Below are positions 1 through 12,032 of a DNA stretch of 64,000 bases, piece by piece; position 1 is the stretch's first letter; every line of letters starts with the position of its first letter. The stretch is taken from assembly GCA_963971405.1 (NCBI GenBank), contig OZ020484.1:28294770-28358769 (forward strand). The letters run 5' to 3'. The notes under the pieces are model-generated. The model saw nothing but the letters and a program-made list of their open reading frames with translations. It did not search any database and was not told the origin of the DNA. Source of the stretch: Psococerastis gibbosa (Eukaryota; Arthropoda; Insecta; Psocodea; Psocidae). A program made the translations under genes and the position numbers.

Positions 1-117
1 GTAGCGATCGGTTGCGGAGAAAAGTATGCAACAACTATGTCGGAAAAATTTAAAGGACAAAGAACTAATGAGTAAATGATTTAGTGGAATCGCTCAGTCA
101 GTGCGGGCGTTTAGGAA

Positions 118-245
118 AATTTAAGACGAAATGTATAATGCGATGCGATCGGTGACCTGTCGTAACTCAACACAGGTGTTACCTAGGGTACAGAGGCGAC
201 TGAAGAGGTTATTCGGATACATTTATTGAAAATTGTATGAATGCG
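118..245 (+). repeat. Repeat family B copy, partial
   Basis: Contains GCGATCGGTGACCTGTCGTAACTCAACAC-like sequence and the GCGACTGAAGAGGTTATTCG end; the head is not clear. Confidence 0.5.
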
Positions 246-659
246 AATAATATTAATATAAAAAAAAACTACTTTGTAACTATGTTGCCTACTTTGTAAC
301 TAAGTTATGTCATAATATTACGTCCTATTGTATATATTCTAGTGCGTTGTACTGTCAGAGATTCTCATTTTATCATCCTCGCAGCTTAAGTACAGGGCAA
401 CCACCATGAAAAGTGCATTCCAATTTTATATCCAGCAGCCAGGTTTGAAGAACCTTGAATTTGAGTGCGGTACTGTGTCGCTGACAAAAGCGGCTCATTA
501 CATAAAACTGTGCTATAAACCCCCACTGCTATTGCTCCGCATTCTTTGGCCATTGTTATAGAGTTATTGGCTGATCGACCAACGTTTTTCCTGTTCCCTC
601 TCCAAATTCGATATTCTTGAATCAATTTAAAGCTATACATTTTATTATATAGGTACTAT

Positions 660-1139
660 TTTTAAATGGATTATGAATGGGATGTGTGGTTTCCTCTCAA
701 TGGGCTCGTTCGCGATACGTCCGATAATATTACATCAAGGATAAGAACAGCAAGATGGCGGGCGTTGCCGGTAATCTGTGCTTGGTACATGACAGTTGCA
801 AGCAAACTATGTCAAATTCTTTACTTAGTAACCAGAATTACAACTCTGCTCAACAAACACTCACACTTAGACCCATTCTTTGATAAATTAACAGTCTATA
901 AAATAAAGTGTCTTAATGTATTTGCTGAAATTGCTTGAAATTGCCTCTTTATAGGTATTTGTTTTAATGCCATTGCGTTAGCATTGAATTTATTGTTTCT
1001 ATTAGTTAAGTTATATTCTACTCTCAGAAGAATTTTTTTATGTTATTATTAATTTAGATTATTGTACAATGTATATGGTGAACACTGTTTTTGTACAATT
1101 AAAAACATATTCTATTCTATTCTATTCTATTCTATTCTA
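660..1139 (+). mobile_element. Probable LINE 3' end with ATTCT tail
   Basis: AT-rich sequence ending in a tandem run of TTCTA units (1109-1139), like the tail of the LINE at 61.6 kb. The frame at 666-938 is not recognisable. Confidence 0.4.
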
Positions 1140-3236
1140 GAGATGGAACATTCGTTTCCCACCAAAAATAGACTTAATTTCTGGGACCACTCTCCACGCC
1201 TCCATTGAAAAAGAAAAATATGAAAAGTACCAGGTTACCCCAGGATTCAAAATATATTTTTGACGCGCTCGAATGTCCCATCTCTCCTATAAAGAACTCT
1301 ATCTACATATATAATTATATATATGTATCGTACCTATTTGCCAGATATCCCCAGCTATAGCTATTAGGTAGGTACGTTTATCCGTGAAGTAAAATTATCG
1401 GAGGCATCTCGTTATTGTTTTTGTAATTAGCACACTAAGGTGTAATTATTTGTGAACGGTTTGTTAGATAACAAATTACAATATAGTTTTTGGGAGAGTC
1501 ACTCGTCCATTTTGTAAAACTACACTGAGTGAGCCATAAGTCACAGAAGAAAAATCACGATGAGGTGACACGTGGCAGAGGCAAATACTGTGCATGTGTT
1601 ATGACATGTGATCAAACAAATGATAAATACAGTATATAATAATATACGCAAATATTCTGCTGTTACGTACGGTAGGGTAGGGCTCAACTCAACTCAGTTT
1701 ACGTATAGCAGCTAATAGTAATGGTTTCAATCCAATTAGCGCTGTGGTGCAACATCTTTTGCTAATTCTTCTTCCGGATATTTATCGTAAAACCCAATGA
1801 TAACCTAATAATCAATTTTCCCACCCTTTGTAATGTTGTCAGGCCCTTATCCTAAACCAAATTCTGTACGTCTGCTTATGCAACGAAGCCCCCCTAAACA
1901 CACACATACTATGGTTTTATTTTCGAGGGAGGGGCGAATCTGCATCCAAGGCAAGTTTACAGGGTTCCCCCTTCATGACAACAGGGACTTAACTAGCCAA
2001 AAAGGTTTTGTTAGTTATTGTCATTGAAGGTGGGAGTGGGGGGTTCAGGTGAATTTTCCATTAGACCATTTTCATTTTAATATACAGAAAGTATCCTTGC
2101 GGCTACTTCAAAAAACGATTTGCTCTTTATTAACGAAGCTTATATATAAGTCAAGCCAAGTTATATACTGCAATCAAATGTATCCTGCCCCAAATAAGTG
2201 TCTGTAAGCGAGGCTTGGACCACTTGGCAAGCATTTCCACATATAATAGCCATAGGCAAGTGGCAGATGAATGATTGAAGCTTGCAGCAAGTACAATAAA
2301 GTACCTTATCAGCCCTAATAATAGCCAGTCACGAATCCGTCGAGTCGACCTGAAGTTATGAAAGATCGTCATTTTATCGCCACAGACTCGCCTCATTAAA
2401 ATGGAAATAATAAAATAAAATGTGCATCGGAAGCTAGTTTGCCGCATAAAGAGCAAAAGATTGGAAATGAAGGTGAGAGAAAGACCCCGTCGAAAGCTCG
2501 GTAAACTTAGTCAACGCTTTTAATTTCCTCACGGTGAAGAATAAGGTTGTTGCGTAATTAGGATTGAAAGAGCTGCCCGGTGCTGATGTTGTTGTTAAAA
2601 ACCTGCTGGAAAATAAAGTTTGTGATTGCCGGCAGGAGTTAATTGAAAGCAGCTCGTAATCCACAGATTTAGAGCCCCGTAAATTTCGGAATGTTTAATT
2701 TGCATTGTTGGCATTTACATACCAAATTGATGCTAAGTGAAATTAAATTGGTGGCATTTCTTTTTGTCCGTGAATTGGCCAAGGTTGATGGTTTTGGGTA
2801 GGCTAGATTTGTAAATGAATAAATAATTACTTTTTGTTCTATTGTCACGTCTGATGGCGGGACGTACTCGTACAGATATGTATTAGTCAGGATAGCTTAC
2901 TATGCCTAAAATACCTACAGGAGGAATTCAAAGGATTAGCAGCTTGCCTTTATGAATAACAGGATGTAGTTCACGAATTAATCCGAGTGTATTGATAAGC
3001 CGAATACAGTATATGTACTGTATATGTAATCCTAAGCCTACCCAAGCTTCGATTTAGATCATATGTTGAGCTGATCCGAACGGGGAGACCCGAGGCAATC
3101 AAGATTTAAAATAGACTACTGAAACGAGACTAATAATTACCTAGGTAATATATAATATGTCTTTTTACTCAAATTAGATCATGGTCAGCTCGGAGTTACT
3201 ATTTAATTATGGTTCATATAAATAAGAAAAAAAGAA
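1140..3236. other. Intergenic DNA, nothing recognised
   Basis: AT-rich sequence with no gene, RNA or transposon feature I can support. The small open frames here have no recognisable motifs. Confidence 0.5.
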
Positions 3237-3345
3237 AAAAAATCTTGACTTTTCTTGTTCTATTACTAAGCCAACCTGGCGGAGTTAGGGCTATAAAGCC
3301 CTCTCTTACACTCAACTAGAATGACCCGCGACCGACGAATACACA
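3237..3345 (-). mobile_element. SINE family A fragment
   Basis: Tail-proximal half of the SINE: TTGTTCTATTACTAAGCCAA, GGAGTTAGGGCTATAAAGCC and CTCTTACACTCAACTAG. The tRNA-like head is missing. Confidence 0.7.
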
Positions 3346-3377
3346 AGCACCATCGTTCCTTCATCGGAACTAGTTGC

Positions 3378-4223
3378 TTTCCAATATATGCGTAGTATAA
3401 AGAAAGCTTTGTGACGGTCGAAATTTTCGATTCCGAGATTTCAACGGATTTACACGTTTTAACCAGGAACCAAAAAAGTGGTTTTTACGAAATGTCTGTC
3501 AGTCTGTCTGTGCGTCGATTTCCAGGTAAACTACTCGGTCGATTTTTATGAAATTTGGCATGTAGGTTCACAAAAATCATGCCTCGGAACTATTTTTTTT
3601 TACTTCGGGCTAACTCAATTTGGGGGGGTTTTATTCTCAGAAAACTCCAAAAAAACGCCTAAAAAAATTATTACCAAAAAACGGCTCCAACGATTTCTTT
3701 TAAATTCACATATATTGTAGTTGTTATTAATGTTGAAAAAATGCGGGGGGGGGGGGGGTCGCTTGCCCCTTGATAGTTTGCTTGTGGGGGTAAAAAAATA
3801 AAAATAACTAAATTTTAATGAAAAATGACTAAAAAATAATTTTTCTGCGACACCTTCCTATCGATGATTTCTACCTTCAGGTATATTTTAGGTATTAAAT
3901 TGAGTAACGAAACCGGACAGGTTGCTTTCCCAAAAAAGTATTTGGTTTTGTACAAAAAAGGTTTTTTTGATAAAATTATAGAAAATTCACGCTCAAATGC
4001 ATTGCGTGCCCTGCCAGTATTGCTGTGTGGTAATGTGTTGGTCTGACCTATCTAGAATTTACCTCACCTCCAGTGACGTCAGGTGGACAACCCCCCCCCC
4101 CCCTCCCCGAGATATCGCAAATTTAGCCATAGGAAAATTATTTACCATGAAATTACTCATTTTCTCTATCTACTAATTTTGATAAATTGGAAAGCATGTT
4201 CGAGTAAACTCGGACCGGTTCTT
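3378..4223 (+). repeat. Left arm of a large inverted interspersed repeat
   Basis: About 850 bp matching, in reverse, the copies at 6674-7253 and 7519-8053. Landmarks are CAAAGCTTTC-type ends, GTTTTTACGAAATGTCTGTC, CTCCAACGATTTCTTTTAAA, CTCCAGTGACGTCA and CGAGTAAACTCGGACCGGTT. It includes a G14 tract (3745-3758) and a C13 tract. Short open frames are not conserved between copies, so I call it non-coding. Confidence 0.8.
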
Positions 4224-4847
4224 TGCGTTGCCATAGTTTATAAAGCGAGTAATGGAGCACTATATTTATAGGTAATAGTCTCCATGGTTACTCCTTTCTT
4301 TTTCTTTTTTTTATAAAAAAGGTTAATTGCGTAAGGCACATAAATATACTGTACCATACCTATACGTAACTTATCAAAATCTTAGTGACATCAAAAATGA
4401 TGTGTATCATTCAGAATGAAATACAAGAAGGTGCTCAATCGTAGCCCATAAGGGATGACATGACTCATAGACGGAATATTTTGCGTCAAGTTGTGACCTT
4501 TAATAGAAATTAATAACGATATTGTTTCCAAACAAGATTATTCAGTGCCAATACATCGTGACCTAGTATCTAATAGTTGACACCCAAGGGAGAGTATGAA
4601 GCAAACTCCTGTTATGTACCTATATAGAGGGAGGGGTTTCTTTATAGTCAATAGCCTAGTTAAAAAACATTCCCTTCCTGTTATGAATCATAAATGACTA
4701 CAGCCCCACCGCTTCGTTCTATAATAATAGGCAGTCACGTAGGTTTTTTTCCCAACGATATTAATAACCATGTAGATTGCCGATACTGTATAAATGCTCA
4801 GCGTGTCGAAGATCAGTTACCCCAACCAATTCGCCGGATCGCTTGAA

Positions 4848-5042
4848 AGGTACGGTACACAAAGACATATTCTACGCAGCTGATCTCCTGGGAGATTTTT
4901 CATTGGAGCAAAATGGGTTGGCACAGAAACACTATAGGTACTCCAGCAGATTTTTCTGTGCTGAGCTTGGTGCACGGTTTTCCACAAAACTCCCAGCAGA
5001 TCTGCTACGTAGAATCTGCCTTTGGGTACCGGGCCATAGGTT
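4848..5042. mobile_element. Hairpin MITE
   Basis: Left arm CGGTACACAAAGACATATTC then TACGCAGCTGATCTCCTGGGA mirrors the right arm, read in reverse as CGGTACCCAAAGGCAGATTC then TACGTAGCAGATCTGCTGGGA. A shorter CAGAAA/TTTCTG stem lies inside. No coding capacity. Confidence 0.65.
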
Positions 5043-5284
5043 TTTGCGTTTTAAGCTGATGACGGGTTTCACATTTTAACAAGCGGTGACGTAATGTGGA
5101 TGGTTATACACCAATAATGGTCATATTTATTGACCGATTTGTAGTTCTGGGGGTCATGTGGACAAGAAATTGACCTTAAAAAACAGGGCCTCTTGTTAGG
5201 AAAAACACATACACTGTGATGGCACAGATATAGAGCAGCAGTTTAGGCTGCCAATCTCAATTACTCCGATTAGAAGTTTTGTAG

Positions 5285-5405
5285 ACGAAAGCATGTTGCT
5301 GACCACAACATTCTAAATAGAGCAGTAGTCAAGAGAGAGAATCCTCTACCAAACCTCAGGCCTAGACCTCATTGGGCTGTCACGCCACGGCAGTGGCAAT
5401 AAGTT
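5285..5405 (+). repeat. Repeat family D
   Basis: ATGTTGCTGACCACAACAT followed by AAATAGAGCAGTAGTCAAGA, ATCCTCTACCA and CTGTCACGCCACGGC. Other copies: 10385-10530 (+), 12440-12620 (+), 23120-23345 (-), 52570-52700 (-). Non-coding, origin unknown. Confidence 0.6.
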
Positions 5406-6388
5406 CTTGTAATTTAACTACTTCCTCTAACTTACAATTTTTCGCTATCTTATGGTTGTCGAATTGAGACTTATAGCGCTGTCGTAGACTTAACCCCCGG
5501 CAAGAAAAGTTCAAATATATGACTAAGGATGTTTTCACCTCAAAAAATGGAAGGGAAGCTGCCCCCTGTGATCCAGTAGGTAATAAAAAACCTGGTTAAA
5601 TGAGGACTGAGCAATTATCCCTGTATGAACCCCTGGCCCTCCCTCTCCTCTCTGTTGGGGCATCCCAGTTTACAGCACGTTGGCGTGACTGTCGGCCAAT
5701 AGCAGCTATGTACAATATTTAACTTTCAGCGCCAGGAAATTAAATTATAAAAAAATCTTTTATCTTTTTAATAGCGGAAAGATTTAATAAAATGAATTAA
5801 AAATTGCTTTCGAGGTGTATGATGATAGAACAGCTCTTTTATTCACCGGGAATTTTGCCGACGCGACAGTATGAAAGTTGACACATAGTCTTATAGTTTG
5901 GGTAGGTCTTTTTATTAAAAGAAAATGTCAAAAATAGGAATAATATATAGAACATTTCAGTTTATATTTGGCGCTGCATGGAAAATTTAACGCTGTAAGA
6001 GCAGATTGTATCCTTTATCGTAGAGATTCGCAGAGGAGCAGCATGGTGTGATAAAGACATTCTCCTTCCTCAGGGGGATGAAGCTCCTGATCAAGTTACA
6101 CGTGGCCCCAAATTTCAAACGCTTGCATCACATTCTCCACGTTAATTAACATTTACAATGGCCATGGGCGTAACTTCAGTCTGTTTAAAGGGGTCGGCGG
6201 GGGGGGGGGGGGGGAGAGGGGGGCAAGAGGCTGCCAACATCTACGCCTACCTATGAAAATGACAAAGGCAAAAGAATAAAACCAGCTTTCACTGCGAAGT
6301 ATGAAGCAAGCAGATGCGACACGGAGCATTAATGATGTGTTTTATGAAATAATGTTACACAAAAAATTACATAACACGTAGGCACATG

Positions 6389-6583
6389 TACTCGTTATTT
6401 TCACGTAATTCCCCATTGTAAAAGTTTCAATGTCATCGTGAAAATTATTTTCAAACTATGTCCACGGTACCTAGTTTGTATTGCTGGTATGGACTCGTTA
6501 TTTTTACGTAATTCCCCATTGTAAAAGTTTCAATGTCGTCGTGAAAATGAATTTCAAACTATGTCTATCTAGTTTGTATCACC
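6389..6583. repeat. Tandem duplication, roughly 95-bp unit
   Basis: TACGTAATTCCCCATTGTAAA with TTCAATGTC-TCGTGAAAAT and TCAAACTATGTC occurs twice in tandem, with about ten differences. Confidence 0.8.
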
Positions 6584-6673
6584 GATTGAATAAAAGATGC
6601 AATTTCCTGTATAGGCTACTGCTGTGTAGTTGACACCGGCTCTTTTCAATTACGAAACGCCACTGAAAATGAA

Positions 6674-7253
6674 AAGAACCGGTCCGAGTTTACTCGAACA
6701 TGCTTTCCAATTTATCAATTAGTAGGGAGAGAAAATGAATAATTTCATGGTAAATAATTTTCCTACGGTTAAATTTCGGATACCTCGGGGGGGGGGGGGG
6801 GGGGGCGTCGACCTGACGTCACTGGAGGTGAGGTAACCCCAATATATTTAAAACACATTACAACACAGTAATAATGGCAGGGCAGGCAATGCATTTCAGA
6901 GTGAAGTTTCTATCATTTTTTTAAAAAAATGTTTTGCGCAAAAGCAAATAGGTTTTTGGAAAAGCCAACTGTCCGGTTTCGTTACTCAACTTGACACCTA
7001 AAACATGCCTGAAGGTAGAAATCATCGATAGGAAAGTTTCGCAGAAATATTATTTTTTAGTTATTTTTCATTAAAATTAAGTTATTTTTATTTTTTTACC
7101 CCCAGAAGCAAACTATCAAGGGGTAAGCGACCCCCCGCATTTTATCAACATTAAGAACGACTAGAATATATGTGAATTTAAAAGAAATCGTTGGAGCCGT
7201 TTAATTGAGAAATAATTTTTTTTGACGTTTTTTTTGGAGTTTTTTGAGTATCT
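6674..7253 (-). repeat. Inverted copy 1 of the large repeat, truncated
   Basis: Begins AAGAACCGGTCCGAGTTTAC and runs to the GAGTTTTTTGAG block, then stops. It includes the longest G tract of the window, 19 G's at 6787-6805. Confidence 0.8.
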
Positions 7254-7518
7254 CGACTACACTTATTACTAATACTATTATTCCTCAGAGGGGTTTCTCT
7301 TGAGGGGATTTTCTTTGTTTGGCTGCCCATTCTTGAGGTATGTTCAACTCAGCCCTTATTAATTAGGGGTATTCACTATGTGATTAAGCATGCTAAATGT
7401 ATACTATTTTAAATTCGGAATTTAAACATCGTGAAGATACCTTTTTTATAGATAGTCCTGCATACTTCTAAAATTTAAAATCCACAAATTACCTACTTCT
7501 TAGAAAATGCAAATAATA

Positions 7519-8053
7519 AGAACCGGTTCGAGTTTACTCGAACATGCTTTCCAATTTATCAAGTAGTAGCTGCAGTAATGAGTAATTTCATGGTAAATAA
7601 TTTTCCTATAGTTAAATTTAGTTATTTTTATTTTTTTACCCCTAGAAGCGAACTGTCAAGGGGCAAGCAACCCCCCGCCTTTTATCAAGATTAATAATGA
7701 CTACAATATATGTGAATTTAAAAGAAATCGTTGGAGCCGTTTTGGATAAATAATTTTTTTAGACGTTTTTTTGGAGTTTTTTGAGAATAAAACCCTCCCC
7801 AAATTGAGATAGCCCAAAATAAAAAAAATGGTCCCGAGGTATGATTTTTATGAACCTACATGCCGAACTTCATCAAAATCGACCGAGTAGTTTGCCCGGA
7901 AATCGACGAACAGACAGACAGACAGACATTTCGTAAAAACCACTTTTTTTGGGTTCCTGGGACCTGAAAACGTGTAAATCCGTTGAAATCTCGGAATCGA
8001 AAATTTCGACCATCACAAAGCTTTCCTTATAGGTACTACGTATAAATTGGAAT
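7519..8053 (-). repeat. Inverted copy 2 of the large repeat, internally deleted
   Basis: Begins AGAACCGGTTCGAGTTTAC, jumps at 7620/7621 over the G-run section, then continues to the CACAAAGCTTTCC end. The exact junction GTTAAATTTA/GTTATTTTTA shows a short shared sequence. Confidence 0.8.
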
Positions 8054-8604
8054 GCAAAAATAAATAAAATATAAGAAAATGCTAATAAATAATTAAAAAT
8101 TAACCGCTCCCACTCTAAATATCCGCTGATAAATTAATTAAAAACTATAATAGAATTAGGCTAGGCTGTTTTCGCAAATTTACAATTTTTCGGCATTTAC
8201 CGTTGATTTAGCGAACCCCAGGCTTTTCCCAATTTCAGTGTCTGGCTAAATAATTTACGATCGAAGATTGGGTTTCTCGATTTAACATATTCATCACGCT
8301 AAATACCGAATAGTGATTACCCCTATATTGTTAATTTCGCTACTTCGGGTATTCTTACCATATGGAAGCAATTCAATTAACAGTAGTAACAGTAAAGTAA
8401 CAGGAGCAGCACTTAGATGTATTCAACAGAACCAATTTCTTATATAAGTTTAAGTACAGAACCACCTTTTACTCCTCAAAACAAAACATTCTTCTGCTGA
8501 AAAGCTTTTGCTTTAAATTTTTGAAGAAAAGGTTTCAATTCTTTTCATGCATTCCGCAGAGGTGTATCTTGTAAATTCTGATACTTCTTGCTATGAATTC
8601 GACA

Positions 8605-9065
8605 TCTTCTGGCCATGCTTCGTAGGGCATGTAAAGCAGGCAGTCCGGGGTCCTATGGGTCCCTTGTCCAATGCCAACTACTCCATGGATTTCGGACATT
8701 ATTTGTATGAATTTTTGGCCATTGGCAAACTGGTCCTCGATGTCAACCTACACCGGCTACAAGCGATAATAGACAAGCTGAGACAAGCTTACCATTGATG
8801 CAATGAAACAGGCAAACGCATGACTAAACCAAATATACCGTACCCAGGATTTAATTTGGGGGGGGGGGGCAAGAATAATTTTTTTTTAAAATGATACATC
8901 CGTAGTGAATTTCGTAGTTTTAGCTAAAACTCGAACATTATTTTTTATTTTTTATCAAATTTAAGGAGGCCATGGCCCCCTTGCCCCCCCCCCCTTGGGT
9001 ACGGGCCTGATACGAGTAGACTGGCTTAGTAATACAACAAAAAGTCAATATTTATTTATTTATTT
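8605..9065 (+). mobile_element. SINE remnants interrupted by a G-run inverted-repeat element
   Basis: 8605-8653 matches the body of SINE family A, 8654-8830 matches repeat family C, and 9018-9065 is the family A tail. Between them, 8838-9008 has inverted ends CCGTACCCA facing each other, each followed by an 11-12 base G or C run and GCAAG. This looks like a small DNA element inserted into a composite SINE. Confidence 0.55.
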
Positions 9066-9454
9066 ATCTGTGCTTCCTGTGACCAACATTATGTGAAATA
9101 ACATGTCAGGTAAATCTGACACCAAAAAGTAAATCTGAACAATACACATCCTGTTGCTATGATTTGCAAATTTATATAATGCAGAGTAAAAGGAGATGAA
9201 GATGAGGGGGTGACAGGCACCCCGTTCCGGGACACGGTCTCTGACCCTTCGCCCCGTGAGCTTTGTCACCTGTCACCGACGATGCCTTTTTCTCGCTCTC
9301 ATTCTTTTCCTGGTTTGAAATCACTCTTGTGTCACAACATTATCCTACGAATAGACCTTTCATTTAACTCCCTTTGTTTCTATAGTTTGCCCATGAAAAT
9401 GAAAAATGGTCAAACCTACTTAACCGAAGATCGCATCACAAAGCAACTTCGGTG

Positions 9455-9610
9455 GTAAGGTGGTAGCGTGCTTGTACTTGTGCTAGCATCTACACACCTT
9501 GCGGTCGGAGACGTGTCAAGCACCTATTATGTGACTTAGTGATGCGATTGATGAGGTTAATCGGATACATCCATTAAATTGTTTGTATGCGATTTAACCT
9601 TAAGAAAAAA
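9455..9610 (+). repeat. Repeat family B copy
   Basis: Carries the GGTGGTAGCGTGCTTGTAC head and the GAGGTTAATCGGATACAT end, separated by a diverged middle. Confidence 0.6.
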
Positions 9611-9709
9611 AAGGAAAGTTAAAGTAATCTGCACTACACATTATACATAGGTACTGTATATCTTCTATTTCTGTTATTTTGTTAGTTCGGTTCATTCATT
9701 TATAACTAA

Positions 9710-9851
9710 GGCGCGGTTTCCACCTACGTCAATAGTCAATAGTAAATGTGGTATTGACGTGGTAGCAGACATTTTTAGACTGTCTTTAATGTCTGCTAAA
9801 ACGTCAATACCCCATTTACTATTGACTATTGACGTAGGTGGAAACCGCGCC
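9710..9851. mobile_element. Palindromic MITE, family M1 (TWA target site)
   Basis: Near-perfect 142-bp palindrome with ends GGCGCGGTTTCCACCTACGT and its complement, flanked by TAA on the left and TTA on the right. The centre contains GACGTGGTAGCAGACATTTT and GTCTGCTAAAACGTC. Ends starting GGCG with a 3-bp TWA duplication suggest PIF/Harbinger derivation. Confidence 0.85.
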
Positions 9852-10384
9852 TTACGCAAGAAAACCAAAGAGCTTGACCTATTTTTACCATCCTTGATTT
9901 GTTGGAAGGTGAGAACCACAGAGTAATTTAGTAGCAGAATTATCCGGAGGAAGCCTGCTTCCTATTTAATTTATTTCTTTGTTTGCTTGTGTAATAAGCT
10001 TCAATATTGAAGTTCAAATATTGAACTATTATTTAATGCTATGTAGCTTGCATTCTCTTTCTAAAAAGATATAAAATCAACCTGAGTTGATGCCTGCGTG
10101 GACAAAATTAATTTAGGCATTTATAATGCACAGTACCTTCAGTCATTTTCATATTTTAAGGTTTTATTACTATAATAAATAAATAAAAAACGCTGTAGCA
10201 CGATAATCCGCTAAACACCCTCTTTCTTTACCACTGTTCTGTTTAGGATGTTAGGGTCTGCAGCATGACCGTCAGGCGTTTGTTCTTTTATCGGCTAAGC
10301 TACCCGTTAGGGGTTGGGTGTGGAAAATTGTAATTTCTTTTTACGCTGAGTTTCCAGGTTTACAGTCCAGGTCTCTACCTACTG

Positions 10385-10530
10385 GGGACATGTTGCTGAC
10401 CACAACATCCGAAATAAGGGCATCTTGCTGAATAAAAGAACCCAAATAGAATAGTGGTCATCAGAGAGTATATCTTCGACCTGTGCTCAGGCCTAAACCC
10501 TTATTGGGCTGTCGTGCCACGGCGTTTTTC
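10385..10530 (+). repeat. Repeat family D copy
   Basis: Starts CATGTTGCTGACCACAACATC and ends CTGTCGTGCCACGGCGTTTTTC, with a short insertion after the first block. Confidence 0.6.
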
Positions 10531-12032
10531 GTTTTTTGGCTCTACCTACTGGAGTGCTGGAGTATTCTGGACCAGATTGTATTGTATACTAGGTGTAAAA
10601 TTGTTACATAGAGGGCTATTGACTCTAGGATATTTTGTCTGCCATATAGATGCGCATAACAATGGAGAATTCAAGTAGATTTCGAGACAATGGTGTTAAC
10701 AATAATGAAATGCTCGGCACGTCGTACGTCGATTTGATGTGAAGGCAGCTTAAGATGCTCAGGGGAGTGGTGGCTGTCGACACATGTCAGCAGTCCTTTA
10801 CAAGGTCAAACTCAGTGGTTGCTGAACTTTGACCTTTGACTTAGCCAGCTGCAATATAGCCGAAAACTGCAGCACAATATTTTAGAGACAGCCGGAGGGG
10901 GGGGGGGGAAAGCTTACGGTTGCACAAAGACAGATGTCACATAAAATATCCATCATAGAGCTATAAATGAGTTGTCATAAAGTAGAAGTGTTCCCCTACA
11001 TTTTAATGGAAATTATGTGACCGTCAGTTATACCAAGCGGGCACAGTTATTGAGCTTGATTTGTAAAAAAACAGCATACACTGAGGATGCCGGGCCAAAG
11101 GAGTATACGAAACTGTGGCCAATTGGTGTTAATAGACATACCGTGTACTAAAATGTTAAGGAACACTTCATCTAATTTATTACATCTTTTTTATGCCTCT
11201 ATACGATCGATATATGACCTTGGAATTTCTTCAAATATCGTATTGTGTAGGGCCAATTATCAAACATAATTAGTTCTCAATTTGACCCTATGATACTGAG
11301 TATGAAGTAGTCCTCTACAAATTCCATAGACCAAATTTATATAACTTACTTAGTACATTTAATAAAAAAAAAGAACCGATTAATCCAGGGGTGACCAATA
11401 TCTACGTTCCAAATCCTCTTAATAGGAAGAAGGAACTGTATCGAAGCTGCGTGTAGTAGTAACTTGTAAGTATCTACCCTAAAAAGGTAACATACTTTAT
11501 ATGTTTATGCCAATTTTTGCTTTGGATACCTACTGTAGTTGAGCTTGAAATATGAATGAATAATTATATTGAAACACACAGTACAATGCAGTACAATACA
11601 ATTTTAACCAAACTAAAAACACTTAAAATCTAACATTTAACTTAAATAACTAACAATAAAATATAAAAATGAAAAATTTAAAATTAGTCCATTGCTAGAA
11701 ACAAATCGGCCAAAATTATTTACGCACTCCCCAGAAACTCATCAAGCGAATAGAACACACCCTCCGCCAGGTAAGTGTGTAATATTCGCCTGAACTCCCT
11801 AGCCTCCGAATAGTTTACACCAAGGTCCAACAGAGCTTACCGTAACTATCCTTGCGGTCAAACCAAAGCCAAATTAGTTGTGCCCAAACGGTCGCTCCAA
11901 AATACGGTAACCTATCCAAAACAGCCTAACCAACGAGGCTGCGTATTCTTTTACTCTTGAAGCAAATACTTATTTTAATGAATCCCACTGTATATTTTTC
12001 CCCATATTTTAACAGATTCTTTTCATTTCAGA

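Noticed and set aside
3478..3720. 80-codon plus-strand frame rich in Cys and Phe
   Set aside because: Lies inside the interspersed repeat and is not kept open in the inverted copies.
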